Positions 51,019 to 59,289 of a DNA stretch of 64,000 nucleotides are shown here, piece by piece; within the stretch, counting starts at the first letter, position 1; the number at the start of each line of letters is the position of its first letter. This stretch comes from an uncultured Vampirovibrio sp. (lineage in GTDB: Bacteria; Cyanobacteriota; Vampirovibrionia; Gastranaerophilales; Gastranaerophilaceae), in the NCBI GenBank assembly GCA_910577635.1, contig CAJTNR010000004.1:45182-109181 (forward strand), written 5' to 3'. A model generated the notes under the pieces. That model did no database searches. It was given only the letters and a program-made list of their open reading frames with translations, and was not told where the DNA came from. The translations under genes and the position numbers were made by a program.

Positions 51019-51806
51019 TATAAACCTCCTTTATAAATCCCGAAAGCATTCTGCAAAACTGCAAGCTGTGTATTAAAGTTAGCATCAATTACACCATTAT
51101 TGGCAATTACAATGCAGCTTCCCTGCTCAATTGTATCGTCTTGGATTATTGTTAATTTGACATTATCAAGTTTTGTTTGAATTGCCTCAGGTAAAGAAGC
51201 CTTAGCAAACTCAACATCAACAGGATTAACCTTAACCTCGACCCTTTGAGTATCTGAGTTGAGCTCATCTAAAGTCGATAATACAATCTCCTTTAGAATT
51301 TGAGGGGATAACTCCACTTCTTTTTTGATAATTTTTTTAGCTGCACTTAGTGCAATTTCAACCACATGGGGGTAAAACTCTTCATACATCTCATCTTTTT
51401 GATTCAAAAACTCGCTAAGCGCGCTTTTGAGCTCTTGAAGCTCTCCTTGAGCTTCTTTTAATCCGTTTTGATAACCTTCTTTTGAAGCAAGTTCTTTAAT
51501 CGTATGAGCTTCTTGCTGCGCTCTTGTAACTAATGACCTTTCATCAATTCTTCTATACCCTCTTCTTCTATCCCCTCTTCTTCTTTCGATTCTTTCTTTA
51601 AATTCGATTGATGAAATATCAATTTTTTCAAACGGCTCCTCCTCTTGGATTTTAGGAGTTTCAATTTTTAGGTCGGGTTTTTCAATAACAGGTTTTTCAT
51701 CAAAAATCCGGCTTTCTTTTTTAATAACAGCACTTTTCTTAGGAGCAGAAGTTGCTTTTGTCCCTTTTATAGTTTGATCCTGAGTGCTTTTTTTTCTTAT
51801 TATCAT
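51018..51806 (-). CDS. fliH: FliH-like flagellar/type III assembly protein
   Basis: 262 residues. The first 95 are charged and probably disordered with an Arg-rich patch (RIERRRGDRRRGYRR near 75-89). From about 95 a long helix follows (REVQ-type, QQEAHTIKELASKEGYQNGLKEAQGELQELK) and the C-terminal domain from 150 on (VEIALSAAKKIIKKEVELSPQILKEIVLSTLDEL…VEVKVNPVDVEFAKASL…LTIIQDDTIEQGSCIVIANNGVIDANFNTQL) is the FliH/HrpE/V-ATPase-E fold. FliH holds the FliI ATPase and docks it at the export gate. FliI itself is not in the window. It overlaps both neighbours by a few bases. Confidence 0.85.
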   Translation of the reverse strand: MIIRKKSTQDQTIKGTKATSAPKKSAVIKKESRIFDEKPVIEKPDLKIETPKIQEEEPFEKIDISSIEFKERIERRRGDRRRGYRRIDERSLVTRAQQEAHTIKELASKEGYQNGLKEAQGELQELKSALSEFLNQKDEMYEEFYPHVVEIALSAAKKIIKKEVELSPQILKEIVLSTLDELNSDTQRVEVKVNPVDVEFAKASLPEAIQTKLDNVKLTIIQDDTIEQGSCIVIANNGVIDANFNTQLAVLQNAFGIYKGGL

Positions 51807-52756
51807 CCAACTTGTTCTTCTAAATATTTAGATACGACATCTGCTATATAAGCAGGAATCTTTTTCCTTTTTTTATAATAACACGCTAAGACAAATTCTT
51901 TAATAGCAGGTCTTTCTTTTTCTATAATATTCAAAATTTGCTTTTTATCCGAATTGTTAACAATTTTATACATTTTTTTATAAGCTTTATCATAGCTCAC
52001 AACAACCACCTCCGGAAGCGCGTTTTTCATTTCTTCAAAACACTTCATCGCTGCTTTCATATCAAGTTTTTCTTCTAAATCAGGCATTTTTAAGTAATTA
52101 ATTAAAACATCACGTTCTGCTTTATCAAATTTTTGCAGAATCGCTTTCATTCTATCCGAGGAAAAATTCCGCATAAGAATAGCTAAAGACGCAAGTTTAA
52201 TAATTTTAGCATCACTCATGCAGGCAATATCAGTTTTAGTTTCTTCTTCAACCTGCTCAACAGCCATTGAATCAATATTTGATTGAGAAAGTGCGTTCTG
52301 CGCTTCTTCATCAGATAGAATCCCCTTAGCTTCAAGGTCTTCCATTGCCTTTTGAAAACACTTCTTAACGTGTGATTCAACTAAAGTTATTAATTGTTCT
52401 TGAGGCAAACCCTTTTCAATCGCTTTTTTTGCAATATCAAAAACAGTAAACGCTACTTTTTGCAGTATTCCTTCTCTTAATTGCGGGTCAATTTGAGCTC
52501 TTATAATATCAACTGTTTTATGAAAAATCCATTCTCCGATAAATTGGGTTATAAGACTAGCTTCCTGTGCATTTAACTTTGAATTTTCTTCATTAACAAG
52601 AGCTTCTCCTGCCATTTTGCAGAAACGATAGATAATTTCAACAATAAACTTCCCATCCTGCTTATCGATATCCTCAGGGATAACATCCCCTGCCTGCGTT
52701 GCAAGGTCTTTGGCAAATTCGTCATAGTTAAAAGATTTTAAATCTGATTGAGTCAT
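51803..52756 (-). CDS. Highly divergent FliG-like switch protein
   Basis: 317 residues in the fliG position between fliF and fliH. The helical content, the length and the end (about 240-317, AIKEFVLACYYKKRKKIPAYIADVVSKYLEE) suit a FliG of three ARM-like domains, and the preceding FliF keeps a C-terminal tail of the kind that binds FliG. However, the usual signatures cannot be found: no EHPQ-type motif and no clear charged torque helix with the conserved Lys/Arg/Asp residues. It is therefore either a very divergent FliG or a replacement adaptor that links the FliF ring to something else. Called by position and architecture, not by motif. Confidence 0.55.
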   Translation of the reverse strand: MTQSDLKSFNYDEFAKDLATQAGDVIPEDIDKQDGKFIVEIIYRFCKMAGEALVNEENSKLNAQEASLITQFIGEWIFHKTVDIIRAQIDPQLREGILQKVAFTVFDIAKKAIEKGLPQEQLITLVESHVKKCFQKAMEDLEAKGILSDEEAQNALSQSNIDSMAVEQVEEETKTDIACMSDAKIIKLASLAILMRNFSSDRMKAILQKFDKAERDVLINYLKMPDLEEKLDMKAAMKCFEEMKNALPEVVVVSYDKAYKKMYKIVNNSDKKQILNIIEKERPAIKEFVLACYYKKRKKIPAYIADVVSKYLEEQVG

Positions 52757-52781
52757 TATTTTTTATGTTATTCCTCTGGTT

Positions 52782-54509
52782 TCAGGCATTGTCAATCCAA
52801 TTTTTGATTTTTTCAATCGCTTCGTTTTCATCAATTGAATTAAAATCGGATTCAAGTTCATCAATAGTATCTAATAGCACACTTTTCGGCATTGCCTTAT
52901 TTTGAGCCATAGCAGCAGCTTGAGCATTTTTGACCTGTTCAATTGCAAGGGTATACTGGTTTTTTTGTTCTACTAAATTCTGCGCCATTTGTTCTTGCTG
53001 CGCTATTAAGTTTGATGCTTTTAATGTAACATCTTTCAATTGTTGTTCTTGATCGGCTGCAATTTGTCTTAAGTATTCAAGTTCTTCTTCTTGTTTTTTT
53101 GCTTCTTTTCGAACTTTTTTCCCGATATGATAAAGTCCTAAGATTAGACCCGCAAGAAGCATTGAACCCACAACCCACCAGGGATTGCCCGATTCTTCCG
53201 GTTTTGGAAGCTCGCTTTCCTTATCAGGGGCTAAAACAAGACTGTTAGATTCAACAAAGGCAATAGAAACATTCTCAGGATCAACCTTAGGACTTGCAGC
53301 ATTTGCAATTAAAGTTTTTAGCTCATACAAACTCATATTAGTAGGAATTGAGTTTTCCTCGATTGAAACAGCAACTGAAATTTCCTCAATTATCCCTGCT
53401 TCAAGATACTCATTAACCTGGGTTTTAGATACACCATACTGTGTTTCAACCGCGTTTCTTGAATATTGTCTGTCAGCACTTGAAGTTCCCTGTTGAACAG
53501 AACTTTTTACTCCGTTGGGAACATAAACACTAACAGGATTCATCCCTGATGATGTAGAATCGCTTTGATTGTCCCCTAAATTCTCAGAAAAACTCTGTTC
53601 TGAAACCGAAGTTTTCTGCTCAGGGTCATATAGGATACTGGATTTTTCAACAGGGGATTGCTTTAGAAAAGTTGATACAGTTGCAATGTAGTTCCCTTTG
53701 CCGATTAGCTTATCAAGCTGGGCATTAACTTTGGATTGCATATACTTATCATTTTCCTCAATTTTTGCAATCGCATCATCAGATGCTCCTATAATTGAGT
53801 TGTAAACTGTTCCGTTTGTATCTGTTATTGAGATATTATCAGCTTCCAATCCGTGTACTGCGCCTAATAGGAGATTAGAAATTGCTTTAATTTTCATATT
53901 ATCTAATCTTTCACCTGAAGGCATGGTAATTTGTACAGTTGCTGTTATTGGTTTTTGATTTTGAGAAAAGAATGTTTGTTCAGGAATTGAAATAAACACC
54001 TGTGCGTTTTCAATTGGAGGAATTTTTCTTATCAAACGCGCCAATTCTCCATTAATTGCCCTTACAAGCCGGATTTTTTTATCATCTTTAGTTGAGGTAA
54101 AATCCCCTTTGTCAAAAATTTCAAGTCCTGTGTGCTCATCTAACAATCCGCTTTTAACAATCGCTAAAAGAGCTCTGTCTCTTTGATCGCGTGTATATTC
54201 CTTTAAAACTATGCTGACCTTAGACCCTGAATCCACTTTAGATGCTGTTATTTGCTCGCGGGCCAGAAGCGCTTGAACTTCAAGGGCTTTACCTGTATTT
54301 TCGGTAGTGAATAAAGTTACAGGATCATTTTTGATAACTTTTTGAGATTCCTTTATCTTTTTATCGATATTATCACCCTTTGCACCCCCCGAGGAAGAAA
54401 CAACCGCAATCATAATAATAAACATAACAAGAACTACTGCCACACTTGCAATAATTGTGTAGAGTAAAGGTTTATTCTCAAGTAGTTTTTTTAGGTCAAA
54501 TTTTTCCAT
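52782..54509 (-). CDS. fliF: FliF, MS-ring protein
   Basis: 575 residues, the normal length. Transmembrane helices are near 15-38 and 442-462. Between them lie the YscJ/FliF secretin-like ring domains (LFTTENTGKALEVQALLAREQITASKV, then VRAINGELARLIRKIPPIENAQVFISIPEQ…FFSQNQKPITATVQITMPSG, and the ISNLLLGAVHGLEADNISITDTNG segment). After the second helix a coiled coil (about 470-540) leads to an acidic amphipathic tail (ESDFNSIDENEAIEKIKNWI) like the FliG-binding end of FliF. It builds the inner-membrane ring of the flagellar basal body. fliE lies 51 bp upstream and the fliG-like gene 25 bp downstream. Confidence 0.93.
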   Translation of the reverse strand: MEKFDLKKLLENKPLLYTIIASVAVVLVMFIIMIAVVSSSGGAKGDNIDKKIKESQKVIKNDPVTLFTTENTGKALEVQALLAREQITASKVDSGSKVSIVLKEYTRDQRDRALLAIVKSGLLDEHTGLEIFDKGDFTSTKDDKKIRLVRAINGELARLIRKIPPIENAQVFISIPEQTFFSQNQKPITATVQITMPSGERLDNMKIKAISNLLLGAVHGLEADNISITDTNGTVYNSIIGASDDAIAKIEENDKYMQSKVNAQLDKLIGKGNYIATVSTFLKQSPVEKSSILYDPEQKTSVSEQSFSENLGDNQSDSTSSGMNPVSVYVPNGVKSSVQQGTSSADRQYSRNAVETQYGVSKTQVNEYLEAGIIEEISVAVSIEENSIPTNMSLYELKTLIANAASPKVDPENVSIAFVESNSLVLAPDKESELPKPEESGNPWWVVGSMLLAGLILGLYHIGKKVRKEAKKQEEELEYLRQIAADQEQQLKDVTLKASNLIAQQEQMAQNLVEQKNQYTLAIEQVKNAQAAAMAQNKAMPKSVLLDTIDELESDFNSIDENEAIEKIKNWIDNA

Positions 54510-54560
54510 AGTTTTAGTTCTATATCTAAATTATACAATTTTTATCCGCTAAAGTTAAGA

Positions 54561-54875
54561 TTAAATCTGTATTTGCATTATTTTCTCATATGTTTGTAGT
54601 ATTTTCCCTGTTATAGTAGTTGCTGCTTGAACTGTCAGTTCGCTTTTTGCTACAGCAGCCATGACATCGTGGATATCAGCATTACCCTGAATAAAATCAG
54701 CAGTAAGTTTTTCAGGTTTTTTTGTAACTTCATTCATTTCAGATACCATATCACAAATTGTATCTTTAAAAGATTTAATTGTCGTATCGTCACTATTAAT
54801 TGAAATACCCCCTGATAAATCCAGAGGCTGGATTTGTTTGGTTTTAAAAAAATTAACTTGATTAAGCTTATTCAT
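54561..54875 (-). CDS. fliE: FliE, hook-basal body junction protein
   Basis: 104 residues, the usual length. The C-terminal half shows the family block: GNADIHDVMAAVAKSELTVQAATTITGKILQTYEKIMQIQI (about 64-104), where HDVMxAxxKxxLxxQ…K…Y..IM.MQ are the conserved positions. FliE is the first rod-side protein, joining the MS ring to the rod. It is the second gene of the operon, 10 bp after the transglycosylase gene. Confidence 0.9.
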   Translation of the reverse strand: MNKLNQVNFFKTKQIQPLDLSGGISINSDDTTIKSFKDTICDMVSEMNEVTKKPEKLTADFIQGNADIHDVMAAVAKSELTVQAATTITGKILQTYEKIMQIQI

Positions 54876-54885
54876 TTTTTATCCT

Positions 54886-55548
54886 TTATAAATAATTAGC
54901 TAATATTACCCTTACGTAGTTTTGAGTTTCTTTGTAAGGAGGAACCCCGCTGTACTTATCAACTGCGCCTGGTCCTGCGTTATAGGCAGCAAGGGCTAGA
55001 ATTTTGTTCCCGTGGTACCTATCAAGCATTTGTTTTAAGTACTTAACTCCGCCTTCAATATTTTCTCTTGGATTAAAAGCATCCACTACTCCTAAACTGC
55101 GGGCGGTTTGGGGCATTAGCTGCATTAAACCCATAGCCCCTGCCCGAGAAACTGCATTGGGATTGAATCCTGATTCTTGCTTAACAAGTGCTTGAATCAA
55201 TCTTTCATCCACCCCATACTTGTTGCAAACTTCTTTAATATAGCCTAAAATTGCTTGTTTGGATTTAGAAACAGGAGCATTTGAGGAAATCTTAGTTAAA
55301 GACCCGAAAGGCATAGGTTTAATTTTACCCTGCTTGAGAGTTGGAGGAGGGTCAAGGTCAAAAACACCAGAAGTTCTATTTGCATTATTAGACTCAGCAA
55401 GAATTTCTTGAAACGCGCTTTTTTGAGGGATATTAATTTGATGATTAGGATAGAGGGAATTAATATAGTTATTAAGCTCATTAGCGCGACTCTGAGCTTG
55501 CAATCTGGATGATGAATCAATATAACCTTGGATTTGCGGACTAAACAT
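54886..55548 (-). CDS. Lytic transglycosylase (SLT domain) at the head of the flagellar operon
   Basis: 220 residues. The C-terminal 125 residues are a soluble lytic transglycosylase domain: VDERLIQALVKQESGFNPNAVSRAGAMGLMQLMPQTARSLGV (about 114-155; Glu near 127 is catalytic), then FNPRENIEGGVKYLKQMLDRY and LALAAYNAGPGAVDKYSGVPPYKETQNYVRVI. No signal peptide is seen; the first 95 residues are polar (Asn/Gln/Ser-rich), so it may be exported by the type III apparatus like flagellar FlgJ-type hydrolases. It would open peptidoglycan for the rod. It is the first gene of the operon that ends with flhA. Confidence 0.9.
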   Translation of the reverse strand: MFSPQIQGYIDSSSRLQAQSRANELNNYINSLYPNHQINIPQKSAFQEILAESNNANRTSGVFDLDPPPTLKQGKIKPMPFGSLTKISSNAPVSKSKQAILGYIKEVCNKYGVDERLIQALVKQESGFNPNAVSRAGAMGLMQLMPQTARSLGVVDAFNPRENIEGGVKYLKQMLDRYHGNKILALAAYNAGPGAVDKYSGVPPYKETQNYVRVILANYL

Positions 55549-55692
55549 AACTACCCTTTTATCCCCTTATAATTCATTGTCGACATTAAAAAAAGTTAGT
55601 TAAGTGATTTTTCAAAAAATCAATTAAATGAATTAGTTAATTTTTGAATTTTTAGGGAAACTCTGGTCTATACAAATTATATTTAATGTTTT

Positions 55693-56037
55693 TTAAACTA
55701 AAGTCCAGTTTTTAATTACAATAGCAAGAATTACTTTATAAATCATTTCAAGCTGCTTTTTGTCGCTTGTTTTAACAATTCTATTAATTTTTTTTGCAAT
55801 CAAATCACTATCGTTTTTATGATCAAAAGCAAACAATAGTTGAATTTCAACCCCTAAAGCCTTAGAAATTTTTGAAATATTTTCAAGGGTAGTAAAACTT
55901 CCTCCTGTTTCCATTCTGCTAATATGCCTTGATTCTAAATCCGCCAATTGCGCCAGCTGCTCCTGGCTTATTCCTTTTTTCTCTCTTAATTCTTTTAATC
56001 TGGCACCGAATTTTTTTTTAAAGTATCCATAGTCCAA
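55693..56037 (-). CDS. XRE-family helix-turn-helix regulator
   Basis: 114 residues. The Cro/CI-type domain is at about 9-66: LKELREKKGISQEQLAQLADLESRHISRMETGGSFTTLENISKISKALGVE, with QEQLAQLA and SRHISRME as the two helices of the motif. The C-terminal part (KKINRIVKTSDKKQLEMIYKVILAIV) is a helix likely used for dimer formation. It lies between the flagellar operon and a broken acyltransferase gene and reads toward the operon, ending 145 bp before its first gene's promoter side. Target unknown. Confidence 0.82.
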   Translation of the reverse strand: MDYGYFKKKFGARLKELREKKGISQEQLAQLADLESRHISRMETGGSFTTLENISKISKALGVEIQLLFAFDHKNDSDLIAKKINRIVKTSDKKQLEMIYKVILAIVIKNWTLV

Positions 56038-56104
56038 AAGCCTTTCTATATAAGTATATAAAATTATATTTTTTTATAACAGGCTGAATTATGTCTATTT
56101 AATA

Positions 56105-56133
56105 TTGAATTTTCAATTTATTATGTGTATAAT
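56105..56133 (+). promoter_or_regulatory. Consensus promoter before the broken acyltransferase gene
   Basis: TTGAAT (56105-56110), 17 bp, TATAAT (56128-56133), 20 bp before the ATG at 56154. It is still intact although the gene is frameshifted. Confidence 0.7.
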
Positions 56134-56153
56134 CTTTGCAAAAATAAGTAGTT

Positions 56154-57246
56154 ATGGCACAAAAAACGAATGAAAATTTTAAAGTGTTATATTTTCTCGG
56201 TATCATCTTTATTACCGCAGGTCACTGTGCAAATGGAGGTTTTTCTTTATTCTACGAATTTTTCCTCCCTATGCTTTTCACTTAGGCCTATTTATGTTTA
56301 CCTCCGGATACTTTTATAATCCTCATAATTTAGAAAATATAAAAAACTATATTATTAATTCACTTTTTAAAGGATTTGGGGGTTTTTTCCTCAATGTAAG
56401 CTAACTTTAAATTCTTTGATAATTCAACCGTTGATTAACGGGCATCAATTTCTTCTTAATATGGGTTCTTGGTTTATAATACCGCTTTTTTGCGTACATT
56501 TGGCAAATATTTTAATAAGAAAAATCTTTATCAAATGTAAAATAAATGAATTTATATATTTTTTCATCTGTTTATTTTTAGGCATTTTAGGAACATTCTT
56601 TGCTTACTATAGTTTTTCTCATCCGGATAAATTTCAATATTTGACTATTATTAATGCAGCTCCCTGGTATTCAAAAGTCGGATTTCATCTGGGTTTGGAG
56701 CTTTTTATTGTCCGCTTTTTATACTTTATCCCTTTTTATAGTCTTGGAATTTTATATAGAAAGTATGAAAAATACGATAGAATGAATAGTTTATTATATT
56801 TTTCGATAATTATTGTAATAGCCCTGTTAATTATTTACAAATACAACGCAATGCCTAGTTTTACACCCAGTTTATGTCATGATTTTAAACCCAATCCGAT
56901 TCTTCCTTTTTTTGTTGGTTTTTTAGGAATTGCTTTTTGGCTAAGAATAGCAAAAATCCTAACTCCAGTTCTTAAAGACAGCCCGGTTGTAAACTCTATA
57001 GCTAATAGCACATATTCTATTATGATAAACCAATTTTTGGGTTTTATGATCGCTAAGGGCATTTTTGCTCTTATACACAAATACACTCCTTATTGCGCGG
57101 GGTTTAATATGCATGCATTTAAAACAGATATTTTTTATTATTACCTTCCTCATAATTTAAGTCAAATGGCTGTAATATACTTAGCTTTTGGATTATTTAT
57201 ACCTTTATTGCGTTTTAATATTAACTTTTGTAACAAAAAACATTAA
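56154..57246 (+). pseudogene. Acyltransferase-3-family membrane protein, frameshifted
   Basis: The reading from ATG 56154 starts like the family (FKVLYFLGIIFITAGHC…) but hits TAG at 56283 after a frame change near 56265-56280. A second frame then gives the typical HLGLFMFTSGYFYNPHN segment and stops near 56401. A third frame (about 56390-57246) holds the remaining transmembrane helices, including NGHQFLLNMGSWFIIPLFC. Joined, the three parts make one complete O-acyltransferase-like protein with about ten membrane helices. The family modifies surface sugars or membrane-linked glycans with acyl groups. Two frameshifts make a sequencing artefact less likely than real decay, but phase variation cannot be excluded. 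Confidence 0.75.
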
Positions 57247-57313
57247 TTCTGAAATTCTATATTTTTTATATACTTTATATATATGTAAGCAGTTACTAAA
57301 AGGATATAAGAAG

Positions 57314-57484
57314 ATGAAACTACAAATTACTGATAACTTTGATCAAAAACTTGCTGAACTTTATTCATCCAAAGTAACTGTAAACTTAGATTCCAAATCA
57401 ACAATTGACCCCAATAACTTTTTCAATTCAATGGAGCTTATTGCAACCAATCACAAAGCAATGATTAACTTTAGATTAAGATAG
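57314..57484 (+). CDS. 56-residue hypothetical protein
   Basis: Starts on ATG 57314 with a purine-rich stretch (GGATATAAGAAG) in front of it; the frame is open further upstream, but that part overlaps the acyltransferase remnant and is not likely to be translated. The 56 residues are soluble and mixed (MKLQITDNFDQKLAELYSSK…, ending FNSMELIATNHKAMINFRLR). I do not recognise a family. It is followed by a clear terminator at 57511-57554, which supports a short separate transcription unit. Confidence 0.55.
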   Translation: MKLQITDNFDQKLAELYSSKVTVNLDSKSTIDPNNFFNSMELIATNHKAMINFRLR

Positions 57485-57510
57485 AAAAACAGGAAAAATA
57501 AGCAGGGTAG

Positions 57511-57554
57511 CGCTCTAAAAACGCAAAAGAAACGGTTTTTTAGAGCGTTTTTGC
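57511..57554 (+). terminator. Terminator after the 56-residue gene
   Basis: CGCTCTAAAAA (57511-57521) pairs with TTTTTAGAGCG (57537-57547) and runs into TTTTT. Confidence 0.82.
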
Positions 57555-57593
57555 AGCTAAAAATACACCCTAAGTACTAATTCTAATGTATGA

Positions 57594-57621
57594 TTGAAAA
57601 ATAGCGAAAAAAATATATAAT
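57594..57621 (+). promoter_or_regulatory. Promoter set to give a leaderless small mRNA
   Basis: TTGAAA (57594-57599), 16 bp, TATAAT (57616-57621). The ATG of the 38-residue frame begins at 57628, six bases later, where transcription would be expected to start. Confidence 0.65.
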
Positions 57622-57627
57622 TCAACT

Positions 57628-57744
57628 ATGAATAAAACAACTATATTAGAAATTTGGAACAACTTGCATCCTATGACCCACTTTTGGATAATCATAAGCT
57701 CTGTTGGAATTCTAACTCTATATGGACTGATGTATTGCCTATAA
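57628..57744 (+). CDS. 38-residue single-span membrane peptide, probably leaderless
   Basis: ATG 57628 to TAA 57744. The peptide has a polar first half (MNKTTILEIWNNLHPMTH) and one hydrophobic helix (FWIIISSVGILTLYGLMYCL). There is no ribosome-binding site, but a consensus promoter places the transcription start on the ATG, so a leaderless mRNA is likely. A strong hairpin follows at 57796-57829. It is of a different type from the 25-residue toxin-like peptide: no strong ribosome-binding site and no antisense promoter seen. No known family. Confidence 0.45.
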   Translation: MNKTTILEIWNNLHPMTHFWIIISSVGILTLYGLMYCL

Positions 57745-57795
57745 ACGGGATTAAAGAGGAGAAAGCTATTTTTTAATAGCTCAAGTAAAGTTAAA

Positions 57796-57829
57796 TTTAG
57801 GGACTTAAGAATTATCTTAAGTCCCTAAA
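57796..57829. terminator. Bidirectional terminator between convergent genes
   Basis: A perfect 14-bp stem, TTTAGGGACTTAAG (57796-57809) with CTTAAGTCCCTAAA (57816-57829), loop AATTAT. T-rich tracts follow on the right for plus-strand transcripts; the minus-strand gene at 57849 ends just to the right. Confidence 0.75.
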
Positions 57830-57848
57830 GGGATATTTTTTAGCTTTT

Positions 57849-58628
57849 TTAGAATTTAAATTTTTGAAAAATTTCTTTGGCTTCTTCTTCACTAATCGGT
57901 ATTGGTTTAGAAAATTCGGGATGTTTTTTTAGCAAATTTAACTTTAAATCTTCTTGATCTAATTTTATCTCTGGTTTAGTTTTTCCATTTTCAATAAAAA
58001 CTTGAGCTGAATCTTCAGCGGATTTATAAGGATGTTGTTTGAAGAAACTTTCATTTTTGCTAATTTTATCTTTGTAATTTTTAATTATTTCTTGTTGTTC
58101 GGGAGTAAAAGCCGATAAATCTTTTTTATGATAATTATATAAATCGTAAAGATTTTTTTCTGAGCTAACCTCATCAAGAAATTCTTGTGTTGCTTTTTTA
58201 TTAGCAAGATCATTTTTGTATTTACTCAATAATTCTTGTTTTAATTCTGCTTGAGTTTTTCCATTTTCAATAAAAACTTGAGCTGAATCTTCAGCGGATT
58301 TTCCAATTTTAGAATTGGTTACCATAGGTTTAGTTTCATTAAAAGAATTAGTAATTTTTGCAACAGCATCATTTTGCATAGGAATTTTTTTAGCAATAGG
58401 ATTGATATCGCTGATTTTTCCAACATTGATTTTTTGCTCTAAATCTTTTCGAATTATAGCTTTGGCATTAGAAGAAAGTGCGTCGAGCAATTTTAACACT
58501 TTTTGTTCTCCGTTGTCAATTGTTTTTTGAACCGGCACTAAATCCGCTTTTTTTGCTTTTTTAGTAATGTTCCCCATTGTTTCAGCTATTGAAGCTTGAA
58601 TTTTTGATAAATTAAAACCCATTTTCAA
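57849..58628 (-). CDS. Hypothetical helical protein with an exact internal repeat
   Basis: 259 residues, soluble, Lys/Glu/Asn-rich and mostly helical; no family recognised. The segment SAEDSAQVFIENGKT occurs twice, near residues 110-124 and 203-217. At DNA level the copies are identical over 48 bp (57978-58025 and 58254-58301), so the duplication is recent or kept alike by gene conversion. The start on ATG 58628 gives MKMGFNLSKIQASIAETMGN, an amphipathic N-terminus; an ATG six bases later is an alternative. A ribosome-binding site (GAAAGGA) precedes it. Flanked by terminators, it is a single-gene unit. Confidence 0.7.
   Translation of the reverse strand: MKMGFNLSKIQASIAETMGNITKKAKKADLVPVQKTIDNGEQKVLKLLDALSSNAKAIIRKDLEQKINVGKISDINPIAKKIPMQNDAVAKITNSFNETKPMVTNSKIGKSAEDSAQVFIENGKTQAELKQELLSKYKNDLANKKATQEFLDEVSSEKNLYDLYNYHKKDLSAFTPEQQEIIKNYKDKISKNESFFKQHPYKSAEDSAQVFIENGKTKPEIKLDQEDLKLNLLKKHPEFSKPIPISEEEAKEIFQKFKF
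57978..58301. repeat. Pair of identical 48-bp direct repeats
   Basis: Copies at 57978-58025 and 58254-58301 (sequence begins AGTTTTTCCATTTTCAATAA), 276 bp apart and in the same frame of the 57849-58628 gene, so recombination would remove or add exactly 92 codons. Confidence 0.85.
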
Positions 58629-58779
58629 AATTCCTTTCGTTTTTATACCCTACGGATATAAAAAAACTAAAACCTGAAACACATTGCCATAAGCACAATT
58701 TACCCATCCCATTCTATTCTATTAGTGATTATGACTGGGTTTTAGGCATTTGTAAAATTTTTTACAAAATTGTTACAAT

Positions 58780-59289
58780 TCATTTTTTGAATACAAAAAA
58801 TTTGAAGATTAAAAAAGATACAACTGCAATAAATGGAATTAAAAGAGCTTGTGCTAAGTAATCGTTAATAAATTTAATTAAAAAATTTAATAATAAACTA
58901 TTGAGAACAAAAGTAAAAATATAGGAAAGAATAAATTTAAAAATTAATTTGTTATCACTGTTTTTAAAAACAATTGCTCCTGTTGTTTTAAAATTCCACA
59001 AAACCCCTATAATATATTGAAAAAACAAAGCTAAATTAGCTTCAAGACCGATTGTTATAAAAAGAGCATAGATAATATAAGCAAAAACAGAATTTAGGAC
59101 ACCGACAAACAAAAACTTCAAGAATTTTTCATCAATTGGTCTTAATAATCCAAAAAGAAAGTTTTTATGAAAATAATGAAAACAAAAAGACAGCACGGAT
59201 TTTATCTTTTTACAAATCGTGCTGTCTTTAAATTTTTGGTTCAATTTAGCCAACATATTCCTTAACTTCAGCAGGAACATTCTTAGCAT
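58780..59289 (-). CDS. GtrA-like four-helix membrane protein
   Basis: The family core is clear: LKFLFVGVLNSVFAYIIYALFITIGLEANLALFFQYIIGVLWNFKTTGAIVFKN, then two further membrane helices, ending FLIFKFFVFKK. GtrA-like proteins help flip or transfer lipid-linked sugars for surface glycans. The start is not settled. The longest frame (ATG 59289, 169 residues) overlaps the end of rplA and runs through the rplA terminator; ATG 59256 and GTG 59196 are later options, and the family core would begin soon after the last. Expression would need read-through from the ribosomal-protein operon or a promoter inside it. Confidence 0.7.
   Translation of the reverse strand: MLRMFLLKLRNMLAKLNQKFKDSTICKKIKSVLSFCFHYFHKNFLFGLLRPIDEKFLKFLFVGVLNSVFAYIIYALFITIGLEANLALFFQYIIGVLWNFKTTGAIVFKNSDNKLIFKFILSYIFTFVLNSLLLNFLIKFINDYLAQALLIPFIAVVSFLIFKFFVFKK
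59179..59229 (-). terminator. Terminator of the rplK-rplA operon
   Basis: AAAGACAGCACG (59187-59198) pairs perfectly with CGTGCTGTCTTT (59218-59229); on the minus strand a T-rich tail follows. It begins 17 bp after the rplA stop codon and lies inside the longest GtrA frame. Confidence 0.85.

Noticed and set aside
50399..51076. 225-codon plus-strand frame opposite flhA
   Set aside because: Shadow of the conserved flhA gene; composition rich in Ile, Arg, Thr and Pro as expected of a reverse reading.
57188..57484. 98-codon frame ending at 57484
   Set aside because: The first 42 codons overlap the end of the acyltransferase remnant; the ATG at 57314 is a better start.
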